A stretch of 42,857 nt of DNA from an uncultured Lentisphaerota bacterium (GCA_903872565.1 CAIQLG010000283.1:1-42857), one strand, 5' to 3'. Positions 1 through 8,724 are shown, counted from the first letter of the stretch. Notes: a model not told the origin generated them from the sequence alone. Made by a program: numbers and translations.

Positions 1-1
1 G

Positions 2-97
2 ATGCTTGTCCACTTGAATGACGCGGAGTTCATCTACCCTGGCACGGAGTTGCGAATGGTCTACAAGATGCTCGCACCGGCATCGTCCGGTGACTGA
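2..97 (+). CDS. C-terminal tail of a truncated ORF, possibly transposase
   Basis: An open frame runs in from the window edge and stops at the TGA ending at 97, leaving 31 residues. The stretch FIYPGTELRMVYKML resembles the YPGT-L-R-x-Y tails I associate with some IS-family transposases, but 31 residues are too few to be sure. The frame could be only the end of any upstream gene. No further gene lies between it and the convergent gene that ends at 207. Confidence 0.3.
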   Translation: MLVHLNDAEFIYPGTELRMVYKMLAPASSGD

Positions 98-206
98 AAA
101 CCATACAACCTCTTTTTCCACGAATCAAGAAGTCTGAAATAAGGGCTATTTCAAGATAAGATAATCAAAGGGATGTACATGTCAGTCTTTGCTGGCAAAG
201 AGATCG

Positions 207-3200
207 TCATTTTCCAGGCGCATAATTATCCTTGAGTGTTAAGAGGAACAGTCCGTCATCTGTTCCGACAAGCAGTTTGTTCCCGTTGTCAACAAGTTCG
301 AGAAGAACCATCGAGAAAAAATTGCGATCGATGTGCCATGCGGGGTGTGGCAATGTCTGGTTCTCTCCTGTTTCGAGGGAGCAGCATTGAAATAAATTGC
401 CGAACCAAAGTAGCTTTTCTCCGACAGCGTGCGGGAACCCCCGTGCCTTCCCGGTTTTCAGAGACTTCAGCTTGGCTTTCTTATGCTTGAATGGGGCAGG
501 TGGATTGCCATCAGCCATTATCGCCTCCAAGTCGGCATTCTGAATTTCATACACATAACAGGAATCGCGTCCGGAGATGAGTAGATGATCCTCGTCAAGT
601 TTATGTGAGTATTGTATGTAGAGGGAAGCAGGGATCAGGACTTTCCAGGATTTGTTCTGGAGGTCGTATTCAGCCAGGCTTCTATTGATTACTGCATAAA
701 GTTTATTTTTACCTTCGAATGCAAATATTTCCTCTCCCCATTCGAGCTTTGGGGGGATAAAAGCTTTGTCATTATTCTCCCTGAGCGAGGAATCAAGAAT
801 TTCCACTTGGTAACTTTTTGCCGGATCACAACAGAGCAGAAAACTGCGGGAATCTTGTTCTTCTCCACCTGCCAGGGCATAGATTTTTTTATCTAGTACG
901 CAGGCCGAAAGTATGCGATTTGTCGGCAGACCCGATTCCTTGCTTAGCCTAGTAACAGATTTCTTGTCCCCGGTCAAAGGGAATATTAGAATTCCGTCAA
1001 ATGACGGCATAACGAGTTTGTCGCCCCAGACTTCAATCTTATAGCTGTAACTCCGGGGCTCTATCAAATAATCAATTTGATTGTAATAGTAGAATGTGTC
1101 AGAAAAGTCATAGGTGGTCATTTCCTCCACGCTGCCATCCTCAACGGAGACCCGAAGTAGGTGTACAGCCTTTTCTTTTTCAACTCCATTCTTCTGAAAT
1201 TCTTCTATCCCCTTTGCAACATATGCATATTTTCCGTCTGGAGAAACGCAATATGCCATAATCCACGGGGACATCCGGTCCTTTTTTCCTTTAAAGTCCA
1301 ATAAGACTTGAGTTTTTTCCCAAGGCAGAGATGGTGGTTTTTCCCCGCATTTCGCCAGAGCATTGAGATAATGTTGTTCTTCTCCCAATAGTCTTCTGCC
1401 AATTTCACCCGCCGATGGAAGAAGACAAAAATCGCCGGATTTGGCAAGTTCGCGGGCTTTCTCGAAAATTTCAATGCATATTTCTGGGTGATCTTTCCAT
1501 TGGTAATTGACAATCAGAGAGCCGAACGTAAGAGCTGATGATATCTCTTTCCTTTGAATCATAAAATCAAAGACAGGCAGAAGCATATCGTATTTATAGT
1601 CGGAATCTGGCAATGGATCGCAGATGATGTAATAATACTCTTCCTTGGCTCCCGGAGAGACTGACTTCGGAAGCCCCTCGATTGCGGCCTTGCATTTTTC
1701 AAGATAGGCGGGATAAATGTTCCTAAGGATTTCTATTTCCTGTTCTCTAAACTTGAAGGGCGCCTCCACCTTCTGCAGATTATGTTTGAAGAATTCCACG
1801 TTGCGTTGCAAGATGAACTCAAGATAAAGCCCATCCGCTTTGACAAAGAACGAAGGATGATTTTTCATCTTCTCAAACAAGTTACTGAATTCCTTTTCGT
1901 GTTTTGCCGTGCAAGCCACTTGACACCGAAGGAAGCTTTGCAAATTGGAAAGCACATTGCGGCCATCATCTGATATCTCTTGCCCGCTTTTTCCACAGTA
2001 TTCGGCCGCAATGTCAATCCATTTTTCGATTTCAGGAAGGCAGTCCTTCATCCATTTTTCATCATAGAGGATGTTGTATGTCGGTTCCGATGTGTATCTC
2101 CATACGAATTCCGAATAATCCTGAAATTGCCTGGGATCCCTGGCGAAATCCTTCTTGTCCTTGAGATAGTAGGCCGAAAGCGCCTGCCGTCTAAGTCCCA
2201 GCCATTCCGAATGCAGTTTTTCTATTCGATCCCGTTGGTCTTGAGAGAGCTTCTGGTAGAGTGTGATGGGAACACATCCGTCATAGCTCAAATTGTTGCT
2301 GTGGGTTTCATTGCGAACAATGTTGTTGGATCCGGAGAAGATTCTAAAATTGACGTTATCTTTAAATGGAGCCTCATCCACATAAAGCTTTCTGGAGAGG
2401 TCAAGAGCGGCTTCCATCAGGTCAAGTCCTTCGTCAAACTTATTTTTGCGGTAAATTCTTATATCCGCCAGATATGTCAATGCGTCCATATAGGCCGAGG
2501 CAATGTCCTTCCTGTCCGGATTCAAGGCATAGGCGGCCGAGATCCTTTCGGTTGCCTCTTGCAGCATCGAAATCTCTTTCATAAGCAGGAATTCGCGGTA
2601 GAATCTGTCCGCTTCGCGGCCGATATCACCTGGAATGATGTTCGAGGATTCAATTGCGAATCTGTCCAGAAATTTCCAGCTCAGCTCTTCGGCGACTGGC
2701 AATGGCTTGTCGACCGGGACATTCACGACAATCTTCTCATTTCCGGGGATAAGGAGCGTCGCTTTGACCTGGCCAACCTCGTTTGTGCGATTGAATTCAA
2801 GGCCGAGATTCATTATCGAGCCAAGAAGTTTGTTCTGCCCTTCCATCCCGGGAAGATTGCGTTCCCTGTTGATCCAGTCCAGATGACTACGTTCGAGGAC
2901 AGCAATTCCGGGAGAATTCCCAAGAATTCTCATCATAAGAACTCCCACGGCGGTGCAGAGACAGTCGTTGTCCTTTGGGAGATCCATATTGTGAACTGAA
3001 AGCAGGGATACATATTTCAGCTTGCCGGAATTTGCATTTTCGTGTTTGACGATGGCTGTTTTAACCCATTCTGAAATGCGTTTGGCAACTGCATCCATTC
3101 CGGCATCTGGCAGAGGCGAATCCCAGTACCGCACCCCTGTATGCGAATCAAAAACTATTACGCCAATCGGGCTTTTGTTCTCGGAATCGCCTTCTATCAC

Positions 3201-3545
3201 AACAAAGAGGTCGGCTGAAAGAAGTTTTCCAAGGGTGATAGCTTGTTTTTCATCGAGAAGCGAACCTGTCATTTTCTGCTCTGTCAAAACTTTTGCGATT
3301 CCCATCCGTTCGAGAAGCTCGATGTTGGAATTAGAAGAGAGTTCTACAGTCAGCATGTCCTGAAGTTTGTCCTGCGAATCGGACACAATGGCAATACGCG
3401 TGGCGGAAAAGCATGGAATAGATATGAGGAATAACAGAAATACAAAAATATGTATAGCTTTATTTATATGCTCGGCCAGGATTGCACGTTCATTCAGGGG
3501 TAGTTTTTGAACTTCGAACTCAATCTGTGTCAAAGACATCGACAT
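207..3545 (-). CDS. Large secreted CsgG-like / beta-propeller protein with antitoxin-like N-terminus
   Basis: This 1112-residue protein was not matched to a named family. Residues 1-29 read like the short addiction-module component family (an MSxSLTQIE...LPLNERAILAEH pattern). A hydrophobic export signal follows directly at about 31-47, ending in CFSA. Residues about 48-300 hold two copies of a CsgG-like alpha/beta module: each has the pattern of a strand, then an LLERMGIAKVL or VLERSHLDWIN segment, then LG..L.ADLFV. The middle is helical and TPR-like. Residues about 745-1105 look like a beta-propeller (CVSPDGKYAYVA, LLVGTDDGLFLLTL). The start is supported by GGAGA seven bases upstream of the ATG. 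The product is probably periplasmic or outer-membrane attached. It is a single gene, with repeat-rich DNA at its 5' side. The oddity is the antitoxin-like leader ahead of a signal peptide that has no start codon of its own. Confidence 0.6.
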   Translation of the reverse strand: MSMSLTQIEFEVQKLPLNERAILAEHINKAIHIFVFLLFLISIPCFSATRIAIVSDSQDKLQDMLTVELSSNSNIELLERMGIAKVLTEQKMTGSLLDEKQAITLGKLLSADLFVVIEGDSENKSPIGVIVFDSHTGVRYWDSPLPDAGMDAVAKRISEWVKTAIVKHENANSGKLKYVSLLSVHNMDLPKDNDCLCTAVGVLMMRILGNSPGIAVLERSHLDWINRERNLPGMEGQNKLLGSIMNLGLEFNRTNEVGQVKATLLIPGNEKIVVNVPVDKPLPVAEELSWKFLDRFAIESSNIIPGDIGREADRFYREFLLMKEISMLQEATERISAAYALNPDRKDIASAYMDALTYLADIRIYRKNKFDEGLDLMEAALDLSRKLYVDEAPFKDNVNFRIFSGSNNIVRNETHSNNLSYDGCVPITLYQKLSQDQRDRIEKLHSEWLGLRRQALSAYYLKDKKDFARDPRQFQDYSEFVWRYTSEPTYNILYDEKWMKDCLPEIEKWIDIAAEYCGKSGQEISDDGRNVLSNLQSFLRCQVACTAKHEKEFSNLFEKMKNHPSFFVKADGLYLEFILQRNVEFFKHNLQKVEAPFKFREQEIEILRNIYPAYLEKCKAAIEGLPKSVSPGAKEEYYYIICDPLPDSDYKYDMLLPVFDFMIQRKEISSALTFGSLIVNYQWKDHPEICIEIFEKARELAKSGDFCLLPSAGEIGRRLLGEEQHYLNALAKCGEKPPSLPWEKTQVLLDFKGKKDRMSPWIMAYCVSPDGKYAYVAKGIEEFQKNGVEKEKAVHLLRVSVEDGSVEEMTTYDFSDTFYYYNQIDYLIEPRSYSYKIEVWGDKLVMPSFDGILIFPLTGDKKSVTRLSKESGLPTNRILSACVLDKKIYALAGGEEQDSRSFLLCCDPAKSYQVEILDSSLRENNDKAFIPPKLEWGEEIFAFEGKNKLYAVINRSLAEYDLQNKSWKVLIPASLYIQYSHKLDEDHLLISGRDSCYVYEIQNADLEAIMADGNPPAPFKHKKAKLKSLKTGKARGFPHAVGEKLLWFGNLFQCCSLETGENQTLPHPAWHIDRNFFSMVLLELVDNGNKLLVGTDDGLFLLTLKDNYAPGK

Positions 3546-3629
3546 TTATTATCTCCATATTTTAAGTAGTATATTGCTCGGCTTGCTGGAATTCAAGATA
3601 GAGTAATTTGAGGGGAATGAAGTTGGTAC

Positions 3630-3813
3630 ACCGTCAGTCTTTTCCGGCAAATGGCTTTTTCTTACTGTAGCCGCCCCCATGTTGGGGGCGAACACGGCCA
3701 ACATGGCCGTGGCTACAACAAATATAACAACAAAAACTCCTATATTACACGCAGTGCTGTAATGCCTCATTTTGAGGCCACTCGCCGGAGAGGCGAGGTT
3801 ACTGACGCATTAC
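3630..3813. repeat. Compound hairpin element: GTAG...CTAC doublet plus GTAATGC-bounded element
   Basis: From 3630 a flank CGTCAGTCTTTTCCGG leads into a core at 3667-3716. The core starts GTAG, ends CTAC, and contains two hairpins (GCCCCCA/TGGGGGC and ACGGCCA/TGGCCGT). A second unit at 3759-3813 is bounded by inverted GTAATGC/GCATTAC and holds hairpins GCCTCA-TTT-TGAGGC (3764-3778) and CTCGCC-GGAGA-GGCGAG (3781-3797). The element fills the gap between two leftward genes and lies upstream of the 207-3545 gene. No coding potential is seen in it. Confidence 0.7.
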
Positions 3814-3833
3814 TGAAATTGATCGGCAAATTA

Positions 3834-5378
3834 TTACCACAGCTTCTTGTCGAGGCCGCGGTATTGGACGGCTTCACAGAGGAATTCCTGTGAGATCCTT
3901 TCCGCGCCCTCGAGGTCGGCGATTGTTCTTGCAACCCGAAGAATCCTGTCATAGGCTCTCGCGCTGAGCTGGAGTTCCCGTATGGAATGTTTGAGGAAGT
4001 TGCGGCTTTGCGAGTCAAGTTCGCAGAAATGCTGAAGTTCGGCGGCCTGCATCTGGGAATTACAGTAAACTCCCTTGCTCCCGAGCCTTTCCTCCTGGAT
4101 TTTTCTTGCAGTGGACACCTTTTTGCGGATTTCGCAGGATTTTTCCCCTTTCGGAATGGAGAGAAGCTCCTCGTCGCCAAGCGGTGACATCTCGACGTGT
4201 ATGTCTATCCTGTCGAGGAGTGGGCCCGAGATCTTGCTCCTGTATCTCTGGATCTGCGGGGGATTGCATCTGCATACCCTCTGCATATTTCCGTAGTGGC
4301 CGCAAGGGCAGGGATTCATTGCGGCGATGAGCATGAAACGCGCCGGAAATGTGAAGGAGCCCGCGGCTCTCGATACTGTGACCGACCCGCTCTCGAGTGG
4401 CTGGCGAAGAACCTCAAGCACATTCCTCTTGAATTCAGGCAGTTCGTCAAGAAACAGAACACCATTGTGTGACAGACTTATTTCTCCCGGGGTCGGAATG
4501 CTTTGTCCACCAAGCAGTCCGGCATCGCTGATCGTATGGTGCGGAGCGCGGAACGGCCTGTGTGTGACGAGCGGTATGCCCAGCGGAAGTATTCCCATTA
4601 TGCTGTGTATCCTGCTGGTTTCGAGTGCCTCGTCAATGTGCATCGGCGGAAGTATCCCGGGAACACGACGGGCGAGCATTGATTTCCCCGTTCCAGGGGG
4701 GCCGATCATCATGACGTTGTGCGCGCCTGCCGCAGCTATCATCAGCGCACGTTTTGCACAGGCCTGCCCCTTTACCTCGGCAAAGTCGGGGATTGAAAGT
4801 TTTTCGGAGGCATCGGTGGCCTCTTCGAGTGTTTTCTGGAATGGGAAGATCCCACCTTTACCGGAGAGAAGAGCAACTGCATCTCGGAGATTGTCAACGG
4901 GATAGACTGGAATATTCCCGGCGGCGATAGCGGCCTCCGCGGCATTCGCGGTCGGAACAATTATGTTTTTTATTCTGCCCATGTTCTTGGCGTGGACCGC
5001 CATCGGAAGGACGCCTTTTACAGGACGGACCGATCCGTCGAGGGCGAGTTCGCCTGCTATCATCGATTCGGAAAGCATTGTCCGATTGATTTTTCCGGTG
5101 ACAGCCGTCATCAGGAGCGCTATCGGCAGGTCGAATCCTGCTCCTTCCTTCTTGATATCCGCGGGAGCAAGATTTATTACCACTATCCCATAAGGATGCA
5201 TCAGCCCCGAAGACTGCAGGGCGGATCTCACCCGTTCCTTGCTTTCCTTTACCGCCGCGTCGGGAAGCCCGACAATGGAGACAAAGTTCTGCTCGCCGCT
5301 TTCCGTCGAGTTTATCTCTATCTCCACCGTGTACGCGTCAACTCCGATGATCGCGGCAGAGTACGCCTTTGCCAGCAT
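3834..5378 (-). CDS. comM: YifB/ComM family Mg-chelatase-like AAA+ ATPase
   Basis: This 514-residue protein has the full YifB/ComM architecture. An N-terminal ribosomal-S5-like domain (about 1-170, with the typical SIVGLPDAAVKESKERV) is followed by a Mg-chelatase-type AAA+ core with Walker A GPPGTGKS at 226-233 and Walker B LFLDE at 308-312. The family NPCPCG motif is at 355-360 and a helical C-terminal lid follows. In naturally transformable bacteria ComM is a hexameric helicase that drives branch migration during integration of incoming DNA; outside such species its role is less clear. I chose the ATG at 5378 because AAAGGA sits just upstream and homologues begin MLAK; the frame stays open 26 codons further upstream. 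It is encoded alone, with hairpin elements on both sides. Confidence 0.9.
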   Translation of the reverse strand: MLAKAYSAAIIGVDAYTVEIEINSTESGEQNFVSIVGLPDAAVKESKERVRSALQSSGLMHPYGIVVINLAPADIKKEGAGFDLPIALLMTAVTGKINRTMLSESMIAGELALDGSVRPVKGVLPMAVHAKNMGRIKNIIVPTANAAEAAIAAGNIPVYPVDNLRDAVALLSGKGGIFPFQKTLEEATDASEKLSIPDFAEVKGQACAKRALMIAAAGAHNVMMIGPPGTGKSMLARRVPGILPPMHIDEALETSRIHSIMGILPLGIPLVTHRPFRAPHHTISDAGLLGGQSIPTPGEISLSHNGVLFLDELPEFKRNVLEVLRQPLESGSVTVSRAAGSFTFPARFMLIAAMNPCPCGHYGNMQRVCRCNPPQIQRYRSKISGPLLDRIDIHVEMSPLGDEELLSIPKGEKSCEIRKKVSTARKIQEERLGSKGVYCNSQMQAAELQHFCELDSQSRNFLKHSIRELQLSARAYDRILRVARTIADLEGAERISQEFLCEAVQYRGLDKKLW

Positions 5379-5483
5379 ATGATATCCTTTAATATTTGTT
5401 TTATTACTGTTAATTGATAGTAGTGAACTTATTCTAGAAATAGGAAAATGCAACATGGGGGAGGAGAAAAGAATCGTTTATCG

Positions 5484-5596
5484 GTAATGCAAGAGTCTTT
5501 TCCGGCAGATGACCTTTTTGGGGGGGCGCGCTCCGTCGCGTCCGCCTAAGGCCACGACAGAGCGTGGCTCTCCACCGCCGAAAACTGACGCATTAC
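5484..5596. repeat. 113-nt paired-hairpin element with terminal inverted repeats (copy 2)
   Basis: The element is bounded by GTAATGC (5484-5490) and GCATTAC (5590-5596). Inside are a GGGGCGCG/CGCGTCC hairpin and a GGCCACG/CGTGGC hairpin followed by CTCC. Its reverse complement aligns along its whole length with the element at 42091-42204, including the outer CGTCAGTTTT arm. It lies in the divergent gap between the comM start and the phosphoesterase gene. Confidence 0.8.
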
Positions 5597-5662
5597 ATTT
5601 ATTGAAAAATACCGGGGAAATGATATTGTCAACCGGTTTTCAATCAGAAAAATGGATTTTGA

Positions 5663-6718
5663 ATGACAGTTTTAGCGTTCAACATATTTATCCTTATCAT
5701 AGAAGTTCCGCTTCTAATCTACATCTCCAAGGTGAAGGAACATGCCGTTTCCCTTAGCTTCCTTTTCGGGATTCTCGTCATACTGGCGGGATTCTTGTCA
5801 CCCATCATATTTTTCGGAAGCGATTTTTTCGGAGTTGTCCAGCTATGGGCCTGGACTTTGTTCCTACATGGGCCAATATATTTCACTGTTTTATCCATTA
5901 TCTTCCTTCCCCGCTCGAAAACTGGCTCGACCTTCTGTTTGAGCATCGTGGTTATGATTGTTTCAGTATGGGCATATTCATACTTCTACGAGGCCTACAA
6001 CCTGAAAATCAGCAGGTTAAGCATATCCTCGAGCAAAATACAGAATCCTGTCAGAATCGCTGTTTTGGCTGACATCCAGACTCGCCTTCCGGGAAAATAT
6101 GAAGGGGAGGCATTTGGAAAAATGATGGCGGAACGTCCAGACATCATATTAATTTTGGGGGATATAATTCAGTCGGGGCAAAAGTCTTATGATGAAAAAG
6201 CCGCCACTCTCAACAGGTTGATGCGTGAGGCTGGGATCCGGGCACCTCTCGGGATTTTCGTAGTCGAGGGAAATTGCGACAACACACATCCATGGGAAAA
6301 GATATTTTCAGGAATAGAGGGAGCCCATTGTGTAAGAACTACGGAATCTTTTGATGAGGGAGGAATTCATCTCACTGCTCTATCCCATTACGATTCGGGC
6401 AATAGAAAACTTGCAATATCAGGATCTTCAGATTATCATATTGTTCTGGGGCATCGCCCGGATTTCAGCCTCGGACAGGTGAATGGAAACCTTCTTGTCG
6501 CGGGACACACTCATGGCGGACAGATCTGCATTCCCTTTTTCGGGCCTGTGATGACGCTTTCCAAGGTTCCCAGAAAATGGGCGTCCGGATTGACGGAAAT
6601 CGCTGACGGGAAGTATCTTCTTGTGTCGAGAGGAGTAGGGCTCGAGAGAGGAAATGCTCCGGCGCTGCGCTTCTGCTGTGCCCCTGAAATAGTGATAATT
6701 GACATCGTCCCGAAATAA
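5663..6718 (+). CDS. Membrane-anchored calcineurin-like metallophosphoesterase
   Basis: This 351-residue protein has about four hydrophobic segments in residues 1-105, followed by a cytoplasm- or periplasm-facing metallophosphoesterase domain. The metal-site motifs appear in order: ADIQ (136-139), GDI (166-168), GNCD (203-206), GHRPD (263-267) and GHTHGGQ (281-287). The layout matches YkuE/YaeI-type membrane phosphoesterases, some of which act on lipid headgroups such as UDP-diacylglucosamine; the substrate here is not readable. The first motif is D-x-Q instead of the common D-x-H, and the third is GNCD instead of GNHD, so metal preference may differ. The gene is monocistronic, with repeat elements before and after it. 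The ribosome-binding site is weak. Confidence 0.82.
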   Translation: MTVLAFNIFILIIEVPLLIYISKVKEHAVSLSFLFGILVILAGFLSPIIFFGSDFFGVVQLWAWTLFLHGPIYFTVLSIIFLPRSKTGSTFCLSIVVMIVSVWAYSYFYEAYNLKISRLSISSSKIQNPVRIAVLADIQTRLPGKYEGEAFGKMMAERPDIILILGDIIQSGQKSYDEKAATLNRLMREAGIRAPLGIFVVEGNCDNTHPWEKIFSGIEGAHCVRTTESFDEGGIHLTALSHYDSGNRKLAISGSSDYHIVLGHRPDFSLGQVNGNLLVAGHTHGGQICIPFFGPVMTLSKVPRKWASGLTEIADGKYLLVSRGVGLERGNAPALRFCCAPEIVIIDIVPK

Positions 6719-6759
6719 GGACAGAGACCGCAGGAGTTGCCCGAAGAGTTCTCCCCGAT

Positions 6760-6807
6760 GGAGGGTCGAATTCTATTCGACCGCGGCCAAGTAGAACTTG
6801 ACCCTCC
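6760..6807. repeat. GGAG...CTCC paired-hairpin element, minimal form
   Basis: The core runs from GGAG (6760-6763) to CTCC (6804-6807). It has two hairpins, GGTCGAAT-TCT-ATTCGACC and GGCCAAGT-AGA-ACTTGACC, the second with one mismatch. It carries the same head/tail tetranucleotides as the other elements but lacks the outer GTAATGC ends. It is intergenic. Confidence 0.7.
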
Positions 6808-6860
6808 AAAATCGCCGAACTTCGGTGGCCAAGGCAGGTGCCACCAGAGTCGTAGATCCC

Positions 6861-7100
6861 GGCGTAGCTGGTTAAGTTCATCGTATAGGAAGTTGTATTT
6901 TGACAGGATGGTCGAATGATTGGGAATTTGTAGCCACGGCCATGTTGGCCGTGTCGTCGCCTCCAACATGGAGGCGGCTACATTAGTCCCGGCGTAGCCG
7001 GTTAAGTTCATCGTATGGAAAATTGTGTTTTCGCGCATTTGGCGTGTTTAGCGGGAAAAATATGGTATTAGTTACGGCATAGCCGGTTAAGTTCAACATG
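6861..7100. repeat. Three direct repeats of a GGCGTAGCCGGTTAAGTTCA motif
   Basis: The motif GGCGTAGCYGGTTAAGTTCA occurs at 6861 and 6991, and a shorter version (GGCATAGCCGGTTAAGTTCA) occurs at 7076. The first two continue with TCGTATRGRAARTTGT. The third ends in CATGGAG, whose GGAG probably serves as the ribosome-binding site of the next gene. The spacing of about 130 and 85 nt suggests repeated insertion of the sequence between copies. Confidence 0.7.
6880..7010. repeat. 131-nt dispersed repeat, copy A, containing a GTAG...CTAC doublet
   Basis: The reverse complement of this stretch reappears at 25178-25308 with about one difference. Its centre (6930-6981) is a GTAG-headed hairpin pair (ACGGCCA/TGGCCGT and GCCTCCA/TGGAGGC) ending in CTAC. 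It has no coding potential and lies just upstream of the rsmB-like gene. Confidence 0.85.
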
Positions 7101-7110
7101 GAGTTATTTT

Positions 7111-8469
7111 ATGGATAGAGATGAAATATTGAGTGCTCGGCTGAGGAGCTGTGCAGACAGTCTTCCGGAGCTGCTTTCCGCGACTTTCGCAGAAATGAAA
7201 CCGGCGGACCGCATTCTCGGCTCTTTTTTAAGGGTGCATAAAAATTTTGGCGGATCCGACAGGCGCCTCCTTACCGAAAGCTTTTTTTCCATTCTCCGTT
7301 GGTGGGGCTTTGTCTCGAAAATATTTCCGGAAACGGCCGAAAGGATGAGAAATCCACAAATCCCTGACGGTGAGGATATTAAACCAGAAACATTTAATTT
7401 CTACCGTATAATATTATTCTCCCTCGCGATGGATGGGATAACAAGGGGCGAGACCGCCGATGTCCTTTGTGAAAAAGCTGCTTTCCCAGCCGAAAAACTG
7501 TCGGAAACTGGGAAAATCAAAGATTTTGCCGCAAGAGCCGGAGCCATAATTGAAAAATTCAAAAGAATACATCCCGCTTGTGCTCTTGCGAACATGGATC
7601 TGATCCCTGACTGGACTGGGAGCGAAATTTCTTTCGGCGAGAGGCTCGACGAGCTCATCAAATGGTTTCAGAAACGGCCACCAATGTGGCTCAGGGCTCA
7701 GACGGAAGACATTCCTCATCTGCTAAAGGAGCTTGAACTTTCAGGACTTGAAGTCTCTGTAAGCGATAAAATCCCGAACGCCCTCCGCATCGCCACTCCA
7801 AAGGTGAATCTATACTCACTCGAATCTTTCAAGAAGGGGCATTTCGAGGTTCAGGACATCGCCTCGCAGGTGATTGGACTCGTCTGCGCTCCAGTGCCTG
7901 GACAGCGCTGGTGGGACGCCTGCGCCGGGGCGGGAGGAAAGTCCCTTGAATTGTCTTCTCTAATGAAAAACAAAGGATCCGTGGTTTCGACCGACATCAG
8001 GGAATACAAGCTGGAAGATTTGAAGATACGAGCCCGCAGGGCAGGATTCTCGAACATCAGATGTTCTTCCTGGGACGGAAAAGGCATCAGGACGAAAAAC
8101 CACGAAACTTTCGACGGGGTACTAGTTGATGCACCATGTTCTTGTTCAGGCACTTGGAGAAGGAATCCGGATGCGAGATGGACATCTTCATGCGGGGAAA
8201 TTGCGGAACTCGCAGCGCTTCAGGGGAAACTTCTCTCGAACGCGTCCAAGGCGCTCAAGAAGGACGGAATCCTCGTCTATGCGACATGTTCAATCTTTTT
8301 CAGAGAGAATGAATATGTTATAAATGACTTTTTGGCGAACAACAACGATTTCGCCCTCTCCCCATTCCTCAATCCGTTGACCGGTGAAGAATGCGACGGC
8401 ACAATAAGAGTCCGCCCCTGGGATGCCGACTGCGACGCGATGTTCGCGGCAAAATTCAGAAGAATTTGA
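7111..8469 (+). CDS. RsmB/NOP2-family 16S rRNA (cytosine-C5) methyltransferase
   Basis: This 452-residue protein has an N-terminal NusB-like helical region (about 1-150) and a C-terminal Rossmann methyltransferase with a SAM-binding DACAGAGGKS at about 269-278. The two family cysteines are in DAPCSCSGT (about 340-348) and YATCSIF (about 390-396). In this family the TCS cysteine forms the covalent adduct with the target cytosine and the PCS cysteine helps release it. Size and N-terminal domain fit RsmB, which makes m5C967 in 16S rRNA, rather than RsmF. GGAG stands seven bases before the ATG and may be supplied by a flanking repeat. A paralogue with another rRNA or tRNA target cannot be excluded. 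Confidence 0.85.
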   Translation: MDRDEILSARLRSCADSLPELLSATFAEMKPADRILGSFLRVHKNFGGSDRRLLTESFFSILRWWGFVSKIFPETAERMRNPQIPDGEDIKPETFNFYRIILFSLAMDGITRGETADVLCEKAAFPAEKLSETGKIKDFAARAGAIIEKFKRIHPACALANMDLIPDWTGSEISFGERLDELIKWFQKRPPMWLRAQTEDIPHLLKELELSGLEVSVSDKIPNALRIATPKVNLYSLESFKKGHFEVQDIASQVIGLVCAPVPGQRWWDACAGAGGKSLELSSLMKNKGSVVSTDIREYKLEDLKIRARRAGFSNIRCSSWDGKGIRTKNHETFDGVLVDAPCSCSGTWRRNPDARWTSSCGEIAELAALQGKLLSNASKALKKDGILVYATCSIFFRENEYVINDFLANNNDFALSPFLNPLTGEECDGTIRVRPWDADCDAMFAAKFRRI

Positions 8470-8639
8470 GCCTCCCCTGTAAATATTAGCCAAAAAAGCA
8501 AATAAGCCACAAAAAAATCGTGGTCTCTCGTACAAGTCTCAACAATGGTGGAGTTTGCAGGATCGGAAATAATTTGGAAGATTTCATTGATTTAATGCCG
8601 AAATGCCGTTATTTTCCCCTGATAAGATCAGCTCACAAT

Positions 8640-8724
8640 GCGCGAGTGGCGGAATTGGCAGACGCGCCAGACTTAGGATCTGGTACCGCAAGGTGTGGGG
8701 GTTCAAATCCCCCCCCGCGCACCA
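8640..8724 (+). tRNA. tRNA-Leu (anticodon UAG)
   Basis: The sequence folds as a class II tRNA with a leucine-type D arm (TGGCGGAATTGGCAGACGC). The anticodon stem CCAGA/TCTGG encloses loop CTTAGGA (anticodon TAG). A short variable arm is followed by a T arm GGGGG-TTCAAAT-CCCCC, and CCA is encoded at 8722-8724. The acceptor stem GCGCGAG/CCCGCGC has one A-C mismatch. A possible -10 TAAGAT lies at 8623-8628, without a convincing -35. Confidence 0.95.

Noticed and set aside
1980..2999. 339-codon open frame on the plus strand
   Set aside because: It lies wholly antisense to the 1112-aa gene, has no ribosome-binding site, and its translation shows no domain, signal or sensible composition.
5509..5757. 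82-codon frame across the hairpin element
   Set aside because: It runs through the terminal-inverted-repeat element and into the phosphoesterase gene in another frame; no coding signal.
6760..7010. Repeats considered as a CRISPR array
   Set aside because: Units are palindromic pairs of unequal length and spacing, with no regular repeat-spacer pattern and no cas genes nearby.
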